A DNA stretch of 64,000 nt from Candidatus Dormiibacterota bacterium (lineage in GTDB: Bacteria; Chloroflexota; Dormibacteria; Aeolococcales; Aeolococcaceae), in assembly GCA_036495095.1 (NCBI GenBank), contig DASXNK010000106.1, forward strand, positions 1-64,000, written 5' to 3'. A program made the translations under genes and the position numbers. A model generated the notes under the pieces. The model was not told where the DNA came from and made no database searches. It saw only the letters and a list, made by a program, of their open reading frames with translations. Positions 51,829 through 60,087 of this stretch are shown here, one piece after another. How positions within the stretch are numbered: the stretch's first letter is position 1; each line of letters begins with the position of its first letter.

Positions 51829-53582
51829 GCGAAGCTCACCGCGAAGGCCTCGAGACCCTCGCTGACGAAGCTGGTCAGGGGCGCCGGGTTGCTGCCGTCG
51901 GCGTTCTCGATGTAGGCCTGGGTGGTGCCGGACGGGTCGGCGAGCAGGTAGGCGATCTCGCCGCCGGAGATCGCCGCCGCGATGGTGTCGAGGTCGGAGG
52001 CCGCCGGGCCGGTGGCGAGGCGGGTGACGTCGCCGCCGCGCACCCCGATGCGCACCAGTCCGGGGGTGTCGCCGGCGGGCCGGTCGACGGCGAGCAGGGT
52101 GCTGGCGTCGGCGTAGGCCACCGGGGTCAGGCCGGGGCCGAGACGGCGTGGGGTGGGGTCGCCGCCGCGCAGCCGGACCAGCCAGCCGCCCTCGACCTCG
52201 GCACGGCCCTCGCGGTGCACGGCGAGCTCGCTGCCGTCACTGTTGAGCGCCGGGGCGGTGGCCTCGCCGTTGATGCCGGGGACCGGGTAGCGGATGCCCA
52301 GCGCGGGATCCGCGAGGTCGACGTGGAGGAGCCCGTCGGGGGCGCGGACGGGGAGCGCGAGGACGCTGCCGTCGCCGCTCCAGGTGGGCTGGCCGGCGAG
52401 CGGGTCGCCGGGTGGGAGGAGCCGGTCGGAGTCGGCGACGGGGTCGTAGAGGTGCACCGTCTGGGCGGTGCCGTAGGCGAGCAGCCGGCCCGCCGGAGAC
52501 CAGGACGGGTGGCTGGCGCCGCTGTGGATGTCGGTGTCGAGCCCGGTGGCGAGGTCGATGAGGTGGAGCTCGGGTGGTGCCCCGGCGACGGTGAGGTCGT
52601 GCTCGACCACCGCGATCCGGCGGCCGTCCGGCGACGCGGTGGCCTCCAGGTAGGCGGCCTGGGCTCCGCCTCGGGGCACCGCGCCGCAGCTCGCCTGGGC
52701 GCAGCGGGCGGCCTGGAGCACGGTCGCCGCGGGCGCGGGCTCGCCGTCGGAGAGGGCGCCGAGTCCGGTGAGGAGCACCTCGGAGGCGGCCTCGCCGCGG
52801 CGGCCGGCGAGCACCAGGGCATGCTCGGCGCGGCCCAGCCCCCCGGTCCGGAAGTGCAGCGCCACCGCCCTCTGGACCGGCTGGAGGTGCTCGTTGCGGG
52901 CGCCATTGCCGATGGTCACGGTGTAGCTCGTCGCCGGGTCGAGGAGCCGGCCGGGGAGCAGGAGGAAGCGGCCGTGGTCGCGGCGGTTGGCCACCACCCG
53001 GGTGCCCGCCACCGCCGGGGAGAGGTGGATCGCGGCGGCGGTGGCGGGGCCGTCCATGAGGTCGTTGAAGGAGACCACCACCGGGCTGTCCATGGGGACG
53101 TCGGTGGCGCCGTCGGAGGGGCTGCCGCTCAGCAGCTGCGGGGCCGGCGCGGTGGTGAGCTCCCAGTGGTGGTCGAGGGAGTTGGCCGCGCCGCCGGTGT
53201 CGCGCACCCCCGAGTCGATATGGAAGGTGTACTTGGTGGAGGGGAGGAAGATGGCGCCGCGGTGCTCGAGCACGAGGGTCGCCGACGCGGGCAGCCAGGT
53301 GACCCGGCAGGGGGCGCCGGCGGCGGCGCCGAAGGCGTGCCCGAGGTCACAGCCGGCGAGCGGTGGCTCCACCCGGAAGCGCCGCGCCACCGAGGCGTGG
53401 TCGACGGGGTGGTCGAACACGACCTTGATCGGGGCGTCGGCGGTGATGCTGGTGGAGCCGCCGGCGGGGCTGAGCGCGATGATCTGCGGAGGCGCCCCTG
53501 CGCAGCCGGGCAGCAGCGCGGCCGCCAGGCCGAGGACGATCCCTCCGGCGGCGGCTCGCCGCCCGATCCGGGTCCCGGTCAG
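51825..53582 (-). CDS. lipoprotein with Ig-like and beta-propeller domains; probable CTG start
   Basis: 585 residues if started at CTG 53582, which overlaps the stop of the upstream gene (CTGA). The reading from there gives a basic start, a hydrophobic stretch (GGIVLGLAAALLPGC) and lipobox LPGC, a complete lipoprotein signal. The first canonical start, GTG 53420, would lose it. Residues 40-170 hold SbsA-like Ig folds (ADAPIKVVFDHPVD; DVPMDSPVVVSFNDLMD). The rest repeats W-S-P/D-G-x-L-L-A units like a TolB/WD40 propeller. Its terminus overlaps the HAD gene by 4 bases. An extracytoplasmic binding or sensor role is inferred. Confidence 0.78.
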   Translation of the reverse strand: MTGTRIGRRAAAGGIVLGLAAALLPGCAGAPPQIIALSPAGGSTSITADAPIKVVFDHPVDHASVARRFRVEPPLAGCDLGHAFGAAAGAPCRVTWLPASATLVLEHRGAIFLPSTKYTFHIDSGVRDTGGAANSLDHHWELTTAPAPQLLSGSPSDGATDVPMDSPVVVSFNDLMDGPATAAAIHLSPAVAGTRVVANRRDHGRFLLLPGRLLDPATSYTVTIGNGARNEHLQPVQRAVALHFRTGGLGRAEHALVLAGRRGEAASEVLLTGLGALSDGEPAPAATVLQAARCAQASCGAVPRGGAQAAYLEATASPDGRRIAVVEHDLTVAGAPPELHLIDLATGLDTDIHSGASHPSWSPAGRLLAYGTAQTVHLYDPVADSDRLLPPGDPLAGQPTWSGDGSVLALPVRAPDGLLHVDLADPALGIRYPVPGINGEATAPALNSDGSELAVHREGRAEVEGGWLVRLRGGDPTPRRLGPGLTPVAYADASTLLAVDRPAGDTPGLVRIGVRGGDVTRLATGPAASDLDTIAAAISGGEIAYLLADPSGTTQAYIENADGSNPAPLTSFVSEGLEAFAVSFA

Positions 53583-54787
53583 AGAGGCTTGCGCAGCGCC
53601 GACTCGACGTCGATGCCGGGAGGCGATCCCGCGCCGGCCTTGACCTCGATGCGCGCCGGGCGCTCCGCCGCCAGCCGGTTCACCGCCAGCGGCGACTCCT
53701 GGAGATCCCGCTGGGAGTGGGTGTAGGCGCCGTGGAGCGCCCCCTTGCGGAGCAGGATGACCCCGGTCTCGGTGCCGCCGGCGACCACGACGGAGCCGTC
53801 GACCTTCTCCTCCGACAGGTACTCGAGGAGCTGCTCGAAGTTGACGAAGCGTCCCAGCAGGCCGGTGAACAGCGGCCGGGCGGTGAGCAGCTGGGCGAGC
53901 GCCACCACCGTCTCTCCGCTCAGCTCGATGACGTCGAGCAGGCCCTCGCCGCGCTCCATGCGCCGGCGGAGGTGCTGGAACGCGATCTCGGCCTGGGTGA
54001 GGGTGCCGTCGCTGAACAGCGCCTCGAGCACGTGGCCGTCGTGGAGCAGGAGCACGCCGCTGAAGCCGGGGCCCTCGAGCCGCACGTAGCCGGTGAGCTT
54101 GTCGGTGTCGAGGGTGCGCAGCAGCTTGGGGAAGTCGACGAAGGCGCTCTTCAGGCCCTCGTAGATCGGCTTGCCCGCGGGCAGCGGGTAGAGCTCGCCG
54201 AGCGGCTTCGCGTTGGGGTTGCCGTAGACCTGGCCTGCGTCCGGCGACGTGGTGGGCGGCTGGGCGATGCCCATGGTGGGGATTGCGGTCTCGGTCACCA
54301 TGGTGTCTCCCGTCGTGATCGGCGTCGGTGGGGGTGGCGGCGAACCCCAGGAGGTGGCGGCGGAGGCGACCGGCTTCGCCGGCTCCGCGACCGCGGTGGC
54401 CACGCCCGTGCCCCGGCTGTCGGCGACGCCGCCCACGGCCTGGACCTCGAGGGGGCGGCCGCTGCCGTTGCTCGGGGCGGCCACCGGCTGCCGGCGCTCG
54501 GCCTCGGCGAGGAGCTCGGTGGTGGCGGCCTTGATGGTCTCCTCGGCGGGCAGCTTCGCCCGCGGGTCGAAGGTGAACTGCCCGTCCTTCCAGGAGAGGG
54601 CGGAGATCACCGCCTCCTCTCCCTGGCCGAGATCACCCGCGGCGTGGAAAAGGTGTCCGAAGAGAAAATAGAGCGAGCAGCTGGCATCCCCGGACGCCAC
54701 CGAGAGCGTGCCGGTGGCACGCTCCGACTGCATGGCCTCGAGCAACGAGGCGAGGCTGTTCTGCGCGAGCGAGCCCTGCGTCTGCAC
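53579..54787 (-). CDS. PATAN/DUF4388-domain protein
   Basis: 402-residue soluble protein. Residues 1-75 form a DUF4388 (PATAN) domain: GSLAQNSLASLLEAMQSERATGTLSV ... GDLGQGEEAVISALSWKDGQFTF. A Pro/Ala/Thr-rich linker (98-200) follows, then two further alpha/beta units (about 215-290 and 310-400) that pair with those of the protein at 7726. PATAN domains are linked to gliding, pili and two-component signalling. The GTG start has a strong AGGAGGAGA ribosome site. The coupled downstream lipoprotein suggests a shared, perhaps surface-sensing, function. Confidence 0.8.
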   Translation of the reverse strand: MQTQGSLAQNSLASLLEAMQSERATGTLSVASGDASCSLYFLFGHLFHAAGDLGQGEEAVISALSWKDGQFTFDPRAKLPAEETIKAATTELLAEAERRQPVAAPSNGSGRPLEVQAVGGVADSRGTGVATAVAEPAKPVASAATSWGSPPPPPTPITTGDTMVTETAIPTMGIAQPPTTSPDAGQVYGNPNAKPLGELYPLPAGKPIYEGLKSAFVDFPKLLRTLDTDKLTGYVRLEGPGFSGVLLLHDGHVLEALFSDGTLTQAEIAFQHLRRRMERGEGLLDVIELSGETVVALAQLLTARPLFTGLLGRFVNFEQLLEYLSEEKVDGSVVVAGGTETGVILLRKGALHGAYTHSQRDLQESPLAVNRLAAERPARIEVKAGAGSPPGIDVESALRKPL

Positions 54788-54973
54788 CCGGGTCTCCTCC
54801 TAGCATGCTGGTCGAGCGGTTACTCCGGGGGGCATCCGCGCGGCTCAGCCGACCGCGTTGCACCGCGGGCATAGGTCCGGCGACCTGACCTGTGGCAGTG
54901 GGCGGCCTATAGTAGCAACGATTCGCGCGCTGACACGCTCGCCGCCCCCCTCTGACGTCCCCGCGATCATGCC

Positions 54974-56068
54974 GTGACCGCTGCCACATCCGCCAGTTCC
55001 GTGTTGCCAGAGCGTCCGCGCGCCCTCGCGCCGCCCACCTCGCCGGCGGACTCGTGGGACCGCGCGCTGGCGGGATGGCCGCGCGCCCACCTGCTCCAGA
55101 GCCATGGCTGGGGCGCGGTGCAGGCGGCGACGGGCTGGAGCGTGCACCGACTCCGTGTCGACGCCGGCGCCGGCCGCACCCTCCCGGTCACCGCGCTGTC
55201 CGCTCCGGTGGTGCCGGGGGCGCCGCCCCGCGTCTACGTCCCCCGCGGGCCCGCCTGCGCCCCCGCCGACGCCACCGCATGGGCGGCGGCCCTCGCCGCG
55301 CTCGAGGAGCTGGCCGCGCGGCTGGGAGCGGTGCACGTCACCGTCGAGCCCAGCGCCTGGAGCGAGGACGCGCCGGAGCTGGAGCGGCGGCTGGGCCCGG
55401 GCTGGGCGCCGGTCGACCCGGTGCAGCCCTCCCACACCGCCGTCGTCGACCTCGCCGGGGGCGAGGCCGCGGTGCTGGCGCGGATGCGCCCGAAGGGCCG
55501 CTACAACGTGCGCCTCGCCGAGCGCCGCGGCGTGGTCGTGGAGACGCTCACCGACGAGCGGCTCGCCGCCGCCCGGCTGGCGCGGCTCTGCGCCGCCACC
55601 GAGCGACGCCAGGGGATCGTCCTGCCCGGCTCCGGCCATCTCCGGCTGGTGCTCACCGCCCTCCCGGGCGCCTGGGTGCAGATCGCGAGCGTCGACGGCG
55701 AGGTTGCGGCCGGCGCCCTGGTGGTGCCCTTCGCCGGCGAGGCGATCTACCTGTACGGCGGCTCGTCGTCGGCGCACCGCGAACGCCAGCCCTCGGCGCT
55801 GATGCAGTTCGCGGCGATGCGGGCGGCGCTGGCCGCGGGGTGCACCCGCTACGACCTCTGGGGCATCCCCCCCGACGCCGACGCGAGCCATCCCTGGCAC
55901 GGCCTGCGCCAGTTCAAGCTGGCCCTCGGGGGCCACGAGATGGTCGCAGCGGGGGCGTGGCGGCGGGAGCGCCGGCCGCTGGCGGGGCGGGCGCTCGAGG
56001 CCGCCGAGGCCGCCCGGCTGGCGGCACGCCGGGTGCGCCGGCGGCTGCACCATGGCAGCGGAGGGTGA
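54974..56068 (+). CDS. FemAB-family / GNAT acyltransferase (second paralogue)
   Basis: 364-residue protein of the FemAB-GNAT class. LQSHGWGAVQAATGW (45-58), ARMRPKGRYNVRLAERRGV and YDLWGIPPDAD ... HGLRQFKLALGG correspond to segments of the family protein at 33066, in diverged form. It is also like the GNAT proteins that modify exopolysaccharides or peptides. The GTG start has no clear ribosome site; GATCAT four bases before it may be a -10 box. The region 54788-54973 upstream has TATAGT at 54907-54912 and no gene. Confidence 0.8.
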   Translation: MTAATSASSVLPERPRALAPPTSPADSWDRALAGWPRAHLLQSHGWGAVQAATGWSVHRLRVDAGAGRTLPVTALSAPVVPGAPPRVYVPRGPACAPADATAWAAALAALEELAARLGAVHVTVEPSAWSEDAPELERRLGPGWAPVDPVQPSHTAVVDLAGGEAAVLARMRPKGRYNVRLAERRGVVVETLTDERLAAARLARLCAATERRQGIVLPGSGHLRLVLTALPGAWVQIASVDGEVAAGALVVPFAGEAIYLYGGSSSAHRERQPSALMQFAAMRAALAAGCTRYDLWGIPPDADASHPWHGLRQFKLALGGHEMVAAGAWRRERRPLAGRALEAAEAARLAARRVRRRLHHGSGG

Positions 56069-56107
56069 CGTGCCCATAGAATCGCGCCGCCTGATGCGGA
56101 CGCTGGG

Positions 56108-56818
56108 ATGGATGTGAACGGACAGCGACGGGTCCTCGTCATCGACGACGAGGCGCTCATTCGCAAGACCGTCCGGCTCGCCTGCGAGCAGGAGGGCTAT
56201 GCGGTGCAGGAGGCGGAGACCGGCACCCAGGCGCTCTCCGCCCTGGAGAGCTTCCGCCCCGACATCATCCTGCTCGACCTGATGCTGCCCGACATCAGCG
56301 GCTTCGACATCTGCCGCGACATCCGCCGCACCGGTTCCAAGGTGCCGATCCTCATCCTCAGCGCCAAGACCGAGGAGATCGACGTGGTGGTGGGGCTGGA
56401 GATCGGCGCCGACGACTACATCGTCAAGCCGTTCCGGCCGCGGGAGCTGCTCGCCCGCATCGCCGCCCACCTGCGCAAGGCGCGCCAGGACGAGGAGCGC
56501 GGCGACGACGGGCGGATGGTCTTCCGCGACCTGGTCATCGACGTCAACGAGCGCCGGGTGTTCCGCGGGGGGATCGAGGTCAACCTCACCCACACCGAGT
56601 TCGACCTCCTCACCCTGCTCGCCGCCCAGGCGGGCAAGGCGCTCTCCCGGGAGAAGATCCTCAACGCGGTGTGGGGGTACGACCACCCCATCGAGACCCG
56701 GGTCATCGACGTGCACATCCGCAACCTGCGGCGGAAGATCGAGGAGAATCCCTCCCAGCCGCTGTACATCCTGGCGGTGCCGGGGGTGGGCTACCGGTTC
56801 ACCGCCACCAAGCCCTGA
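56108..56818 (+). CDS. OmpR/PhoB-family response regulator
   Basis: 236-residue DNA-binding regulator. Receiver: acidic pair (IDDE, 12-15), phospho-acceptor Asp57 (LLDLMLPD), and Lys in DDYIVKPF. The winged-helix output domain spans 130-234 (HTEFDLLTLLAAQAGKALSREKILNAVWG ... VIDVHIRNLRRKIEE). No kinase is adjacent. TAGAAT lies upstream at 56076-56081 with a leader of about 20 bases to ATG 56108. It resembles the paired regulator at 61303. Confidence 0.92.
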   Translation: MDVNGQRRVLVIDDEALIRKTVRLACEQEGYAVQEAETGTQALSALESFRPDIILLDLMLPDISGFDICRDIRRTGSKVPILILSAKTEEIDVVVGLEIGADDYIVKPFRPRELLARIAAHLRKARQDEERGDDGRMVFRDLVIDVNERRVFRGGIEVNLTHTEFDLLTLLAAQAGKALSREKILNAVWGYDHPIETRVIDVHIRNLRRKIEENPSQPLYILAVPGVGYRFTATKP

Positions 56819-56867
56819 CGGGGCGGTTCACCGTGCTGGTGAGCACAGGGATAGACTTCGCCTCTAC

Positions 56868-57134
56868 ATGTCCATTCCGATGCTCCAGCCGCGGCGGGGG
56901 GAGATCCGCGCCGCGCCGCCCACGCCCGCCGACCCCTGGGTCTCGATCACCGTGCTCCTGCTCGGGCTGACGGTGGTCGGGCTGGTCGCCGGCGGGGTGC
57001 TGGCCGTCGACGACTGGACCACTCCGAGGGCGGAGCAGCCGCTCCTCCTCACCGTGCTCGGCATCTTCGTCGTCGCCCTCGGGATCCCGGTGATCACGGC
57101 CGCGGCGCGCTGGGCACGCACGGGTCAGCGGTAG
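56868..57134 (+). CDS. small membrane protein, two TM segments
   Basis: 88-residue protein with two membrane helices (about 25-47 and 59-80) and a short loop containing DDWTTPRAEQ. Termini are cytoplasmic by the positive-inside rule (QPRRGEIR; RWARTGQR). Family unknown. ATG 56868 is preceded by TAGACT (56852-56857). The gene ends 3 bases before the next start, indicating coexpression. Confidence 0.65.
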   Translation: MSIPMLQPRRGEIRAAPPTPADPWVSITVLLLGLTVVGLVAGGVLAVDDWTTPRAEQPLLLTVLGIFVVALGIPVITAAARWARTGQR

Positions 57135-57137
57135 CGC

Positions 57138-57800
57138 GTGGCCGAGCGCGCACGGCGGGGCGAGAGGTCGAACGGGGCCGCCAGCGACCGCCCGGAGCCC
57201 TTTCCCAGCTACGAGGAGCTCGCCTCCGACCTCCTCGAGGCCCTCGACGAGGCGGGGCTGTCGATCGAGGACGTCCGCCACGAGCTCGAGCCCGGCGCCG
57301 GCGAGCGCCGCTTCGAGTGCACCGTCCGGCTGCAGCCGAGCGAGCCGCCCTCCCGCTACCACGCCCATCTCAGCTTCGTCTGGGACGCGCTGATGACCTA
57401 CGTCGCCGCCTACGGGCCGGGGGCCGACTGCGACCTCTACCACGACGACGAGGAGCAGGAGGACTGTCCCCACCGGCGGCTCCAGCCCCAGCCCTTCGTC
57501 GAGATCGAGGCCGAGTTCGTGCTCGGCGACGGCGGCTATGAGCTCCAGGAGCTGGGTGAGGTGGCGGGCTGGCTCGACACCGTGCAGACGCTGCTCGGCA
57601 AGGCCTTCCCCACCGACGACCGCCCCAGCGTCCACGTCGGCCTCGCCGCCCTCGGCGGCTCGGTGCTGGTCGAGAAGCTGACCGCCGAGCACTCCTGGCT
57701 CATCGACTTCGACGAGCCCCCCGACTTCACCTCGATGGCGGCGCAGGTGATGGCGGCGCTGCGGCTCGTCCCTCAGCTGGCAGACCGGCTGCCGATGTAG
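57138..57800 (+). CDS. hypothetical protein, acidic
   Basis: 220-residue, strongly acidic soluble protein. No known family. The centre has a Cys/His-bearing acidic segment (DCDLYHDDEEQEDCPHRRLQ) that could bind a metal. C-terminal helices (SMAAQVMAALRLVPQLADRL) end the chain. The GTG start lies 3 bases after the preceding membrane-protein gene. The last 74 bases overlap folK on the other strand, one of the longest convergent overlaps in the window. Confidence 0.6.
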   Translation: MAERARRGERSNGAASDRPEPFPSYEELASDLLEALDEAGLSIEDVRHELEPGAGERRFECTVRLQPSEPPSRYHAHLSFVWDALMTYVAAYGPGADCDLYHDDEEQEDCPHRRLQPQPFVEIEAEFVLGDGGYELQELGEVAGWLDTVQTLLGKAFPTDDRPSVHVGLAALGGSVLVEKLTAEHSWLIDFDEPPDFTSMAAQVMAALRLVPQLADRLPM

Positions 57801-58278
57801 CCCACTTCCCGGCGCGCTCCACCAGGAGCCAGCCGTCGGGGTGGCGGAGGTCGGGGTCGAGCTCGGCGAGCAGGGCGCAGAAGAAGGGACGGTTGCCGAG
57901 CTCGGGGTGGGGGACGCACATCCCCGGGTGGTCGGCGGCCACCTCGCCACGCTCGCCGAGCAGGAGGACGTCGGCGTCGGCGCGGCGCGGACCCCAGTGG
58001 TAGGTGGGGCGCCGCCCCGCCGCCCGCTGGGCGCGCTCACAGTGCCCCAGCCACTCCGCCGGCGCCAGCGGGACGTCGGAGCGCAGCCGCACCACCTGGT
58101 TGTGGAAGTCGGGCTGGCGCCGGACGCCGACCGCGCGGGTGAGCAGCACGCTCGAGGCGGCCTCGAGGTGGACCGGCGGGCTCGCCAGCCCCGCCCGCAG
58201 CGCCCGGAGAGCCGCGGTGCGGTTGCCCAGGTTGGCGCCGAGGGAGACCCAGGCCACCGCGGTGCCGCCCGGGGTCAC
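57727..58278 (-). CDS. folK: 2-amino-4-hydroxy-6-hydroxymethyldihydropteridine pyrophosphokinase
   Basis: 183-residue HPPK, which makes the pyrophosphorylated pterin used by FolP. The SLGANLGNR start, RAVGVRRQPDFHNQVV, the RADADVLLLGE segment (D-x-D metal site) and VPHPELGNRPFFCALLAEL are the family signatures. The GTG start overlaps the folP stop by 4 bases. The intermediate gene folB is not present here, so it must be elsewhere or the aldolase is replaced. Confidence 0.9.
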   Translation of the reverse strand: MTPGGTAVAWVSLGANLGNRTAALRALRAGLASPPVHLEAASSVLLTRAVGVRRQPDFHNQVVRLRSDVPLAPAEWLGHCERAQRAAGRRPTYHWGPRRADADVLLLGERGEVAADHPGMCVPHPELGNRPFFCALLAELDPDLRHPDGWLLVERAGKWATSAAGLPAEGRAAAPPSPAPPSR

Positions 58279-59510
58279 CCGGTGGGCCCGGGCCGGGGCA
58301 GCGCGAGGATCTCCTCGGGGGTGCCGCGGAGCACCGCGTCGGCGACCCGGAGCGCCCGGGCCACCTCGGCGACGTCGTGGACCCGCACCAGGTCGGCGCC
58401 GTTGGCGGCGGCGAGCACGCAGAGCGCCAGGGTGCCCTCGAGCCGCTGCTCGGGTGGCGCCCCGCCGAGGAGGGCGCCGATCGTCGACTTCCGCGACGGT
58501 CCCACCAGCAGGGGGCGGTCGAGGGAGCGGAGCTCGCCGAGCCGGCGGAGCAGCTCGAGGTTGTGGGCCGCGGTCTTGCCGAAGCCGAGGCCGGGGTCGA
58601 CGATGACCCGCTCGCGCTCGATCCCCGCGGCCTCGGCGATGGCGAGGCACTCGTGGAGACCGGCGCAGACCTCCTCGACGACGTCGGCGTACTCGGGGTC
58701 GGCCTGGTTGTGCATCACCACCACCGCGGCCCCGGCGGCGGCGACCACCGCCGCCATGCCGGGGTCGCGGCGCAGGCCCCAGACGTCGTTGACGATCACC
58801 GCCCCGGCCTCGAGCGCGGCCCCGGCGACCGCGGCCTTCCGGGTGTCGACGCTCACCGGCACCTCGAGGCGGGCGGCCAGCTCGCGCACCACCGGCACCA
58901 CCCGGGCGATCTCCGCCTCCTCGGGCACCGGGTTGCTGCCGGGCCGGGTGCTCTCGCCGCCGACGTCGACGATGTCCGCGCCGGCGGCGGCGAGGGCGAG
59001 GCCGCGGGCGACGGCGTCGTCCGGGTCGGCGCCGGTGCCGTCGCCGCTGAAGGAGTCGGGGGTGGCGTTGACGATCCCCATCACCAGGGTCCGGCGGTCG
59101 AAGCGGAGCACGTGGCCGCCGGCGGCGACCGGGGCCGGCCGGCTGCCGCGCCCGGCGAGGGCGGCCTGGAGGGCGGCGCCGAGCACCTCGGTGCGCCGTC
59201 CCCACTCCACCAGCCGCGAGGGCAGGTCGCCGAAGGCACTGAGCGGGCCGAGCAGCAGCGCGCGGTCGCCCGGCGCCGAGGTCAGCGCCTCGCCGCCGAG
59301 GCGGCGGAGCTCGCGGACCAGCACCCGGCACTCGTCGGGGGCCAGGCCGCTCACCGCGATCGCCTCGGCTCGGCCGTGCCGGGCCAGCGCCGGCAGCGCC
59401 GCGGGACCGCCGCCGAGCGCGAGCACCGCGTCGCGCAGCGCCGACTCCGGCCCCGGGGTCAGGGGGCGGACGTTGTAGCGCCCCAGCTCGGCCTCGCTCG
59501 GGGTGGTCAT
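58275..59510 (-). CDS. folP: dihydropteroate synthase with N-terminal extension
   Basis: 411-residue enzyme joining pterin pyrophosphate and p-aminobenzoate. The TIM-barrel begins near residue 139 with TLVMGIVNATPDSFSGDG and contains GADIVDVGGESTRPG, VSVDTRKAAV, NDVWGL, DPGLGFGK and the PSRKST motif. Residues 1-135 are an alpha/beta extension (SGLAPDECRVLVRELRRLGGEAL) absent from E. coli FolP (about 280 residues). Similar extensions occur in some DHPS proteins of other lineages. It overlaps maoC-like and folK by 4 bases each. Confidence 0.92.
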   Translation of the reverse strand: MTTPSEAELGRYNVRPLTPGPESALRDAVLALGGGPAALPALARHGRAEAIAVSGLAPDECRVLVRELRRLGGEALTSAPGDRALLLGPLSAFGDLPSRLVEWGRRTEVLGAALQAALAGRGSRPAPVAAGGHVLRFDRRTLVMGIVNATPDSFSGDGTGADPDDAVARGLALAAAGADIVDVGGESTRPGSNPVPEEAEIARVVPVVRELAARLEVPVSVDTRKAAVAGAALEAGAVIVNDVWGLRRDPGMAAVVAAAGAAVVVMHNQADPEYADVVEEVCAGLHECLAIAEAAGIERERVIVDPGLGFGKTAAHNLELLRRLGELRSLDRPLLVGPSRKSTIGALLGGAPPEQRLEGTLALCVLAAANGADLVRVHDVAEVARALRVADAVLRGTPEEILALPRPGPTG

Positions 59511-60025
59511 CGCTCCAGGTCGGGCGTGGCTCCGCGCGGGACGAACGGCTCGTCGGGCGGCTGCACCAGTCCGGCGGATCTCTTCGGCACCATCACCCGC
59601 CGCCGGAAGAAGCAGACCAGCTCACCGCGCTGGTTGTAGGCACGGGTCTCCACGGTCACCACCCCCCGGTCGGAGCGCGACTGCGACTCGCGCATCGCCA
59701 CCACGGTGGACTCGGCGTAGATGGTGTCGCCGTGGAAGGTGGGGTTCTCGTGCTTGAGCGTCTCCACCTCGAGGTTGGCGATCGCCTTCCCGCTGACGTC
59801 CGCGACGCTCATCCCCAGCGCCAGGCTGTACACGAGGTTGCCGACCACCACGTTGCGCTTGAAGTGCGTCGACGTCTCCGCGTAGTGGGCGTCGATGTGG
59901 AGAGGATGGTGGTTCATGGTGATCATGCAGAAGAGGTGGTCGTCCGCCTCCGTGATCGTCTTGCCGGGCCAGTGCCGGTAGGTGGCGCCGACCTCGAACT
60001 CCTCGTAGTACCTGCCGAACTGCAC
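59507..60025 (-). CDS. MaoC-like hot-dog dehydratase
   Basis: 172-residue protein with the MaoC dehydratase fold. The hydratase motif is ITEADDHLFCMITMNHHPLHIDAHYA, giving the Asp-x4-His catalytic pair. R-specific enoyl-CoA hydration or a related acyl-CoA reaction is typical; closest relatives are mesaconyl/itaconyl-CoA-type and general MaoC proteins. GTG 60025 follows a TACAGT -10 box and GGAGGT ribosome site. It heads the transcript for folP-folK. The biochemical link to folate is unclear; cotranscription may be incidental. Confidence 0.88.
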   Translation of the reverse strand: MQFGRYYEEFEVGATYRHWPGKTITEADDHLFCMITMNHHPLHIDAHYAETSTHFKRNVVVGNLVYSLALGMSVADVSGKAIANLEVETLKHENPTFHGDTIYAESTVVAMRESQSRSDRGVVTVETRAYNQRGELVCFFRRRVMVPKRSAGLVQPPDEPFVPRGATPDLER

Positions 60026-60058
60026 GGGGATGGACCTCCGGGTGGGTGGAGGCCGCCA

Positions 60059-60064
60059 ACTGTA
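60059..60064 (-). promoter_or_regulatory. -10 box of the maoC-folP-folK operon
   Basis: TACAGT on the minus strand, about 33 bases before GTG 60025, with a GGAGGT ribosome site in between. A normal leadered promoter, in contrast to many others here. Confidence 0.45.
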
Positions 60065-60087
60065 GCGGGAGGGTGCGGGCTCGCCGC

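Noticed and set aside
50550-53726. 1058-codon reading frame
   Set aside because: Crosses two real genes in other frames and on the other strand; Arg/Pro/Ala-rich noise sequence.
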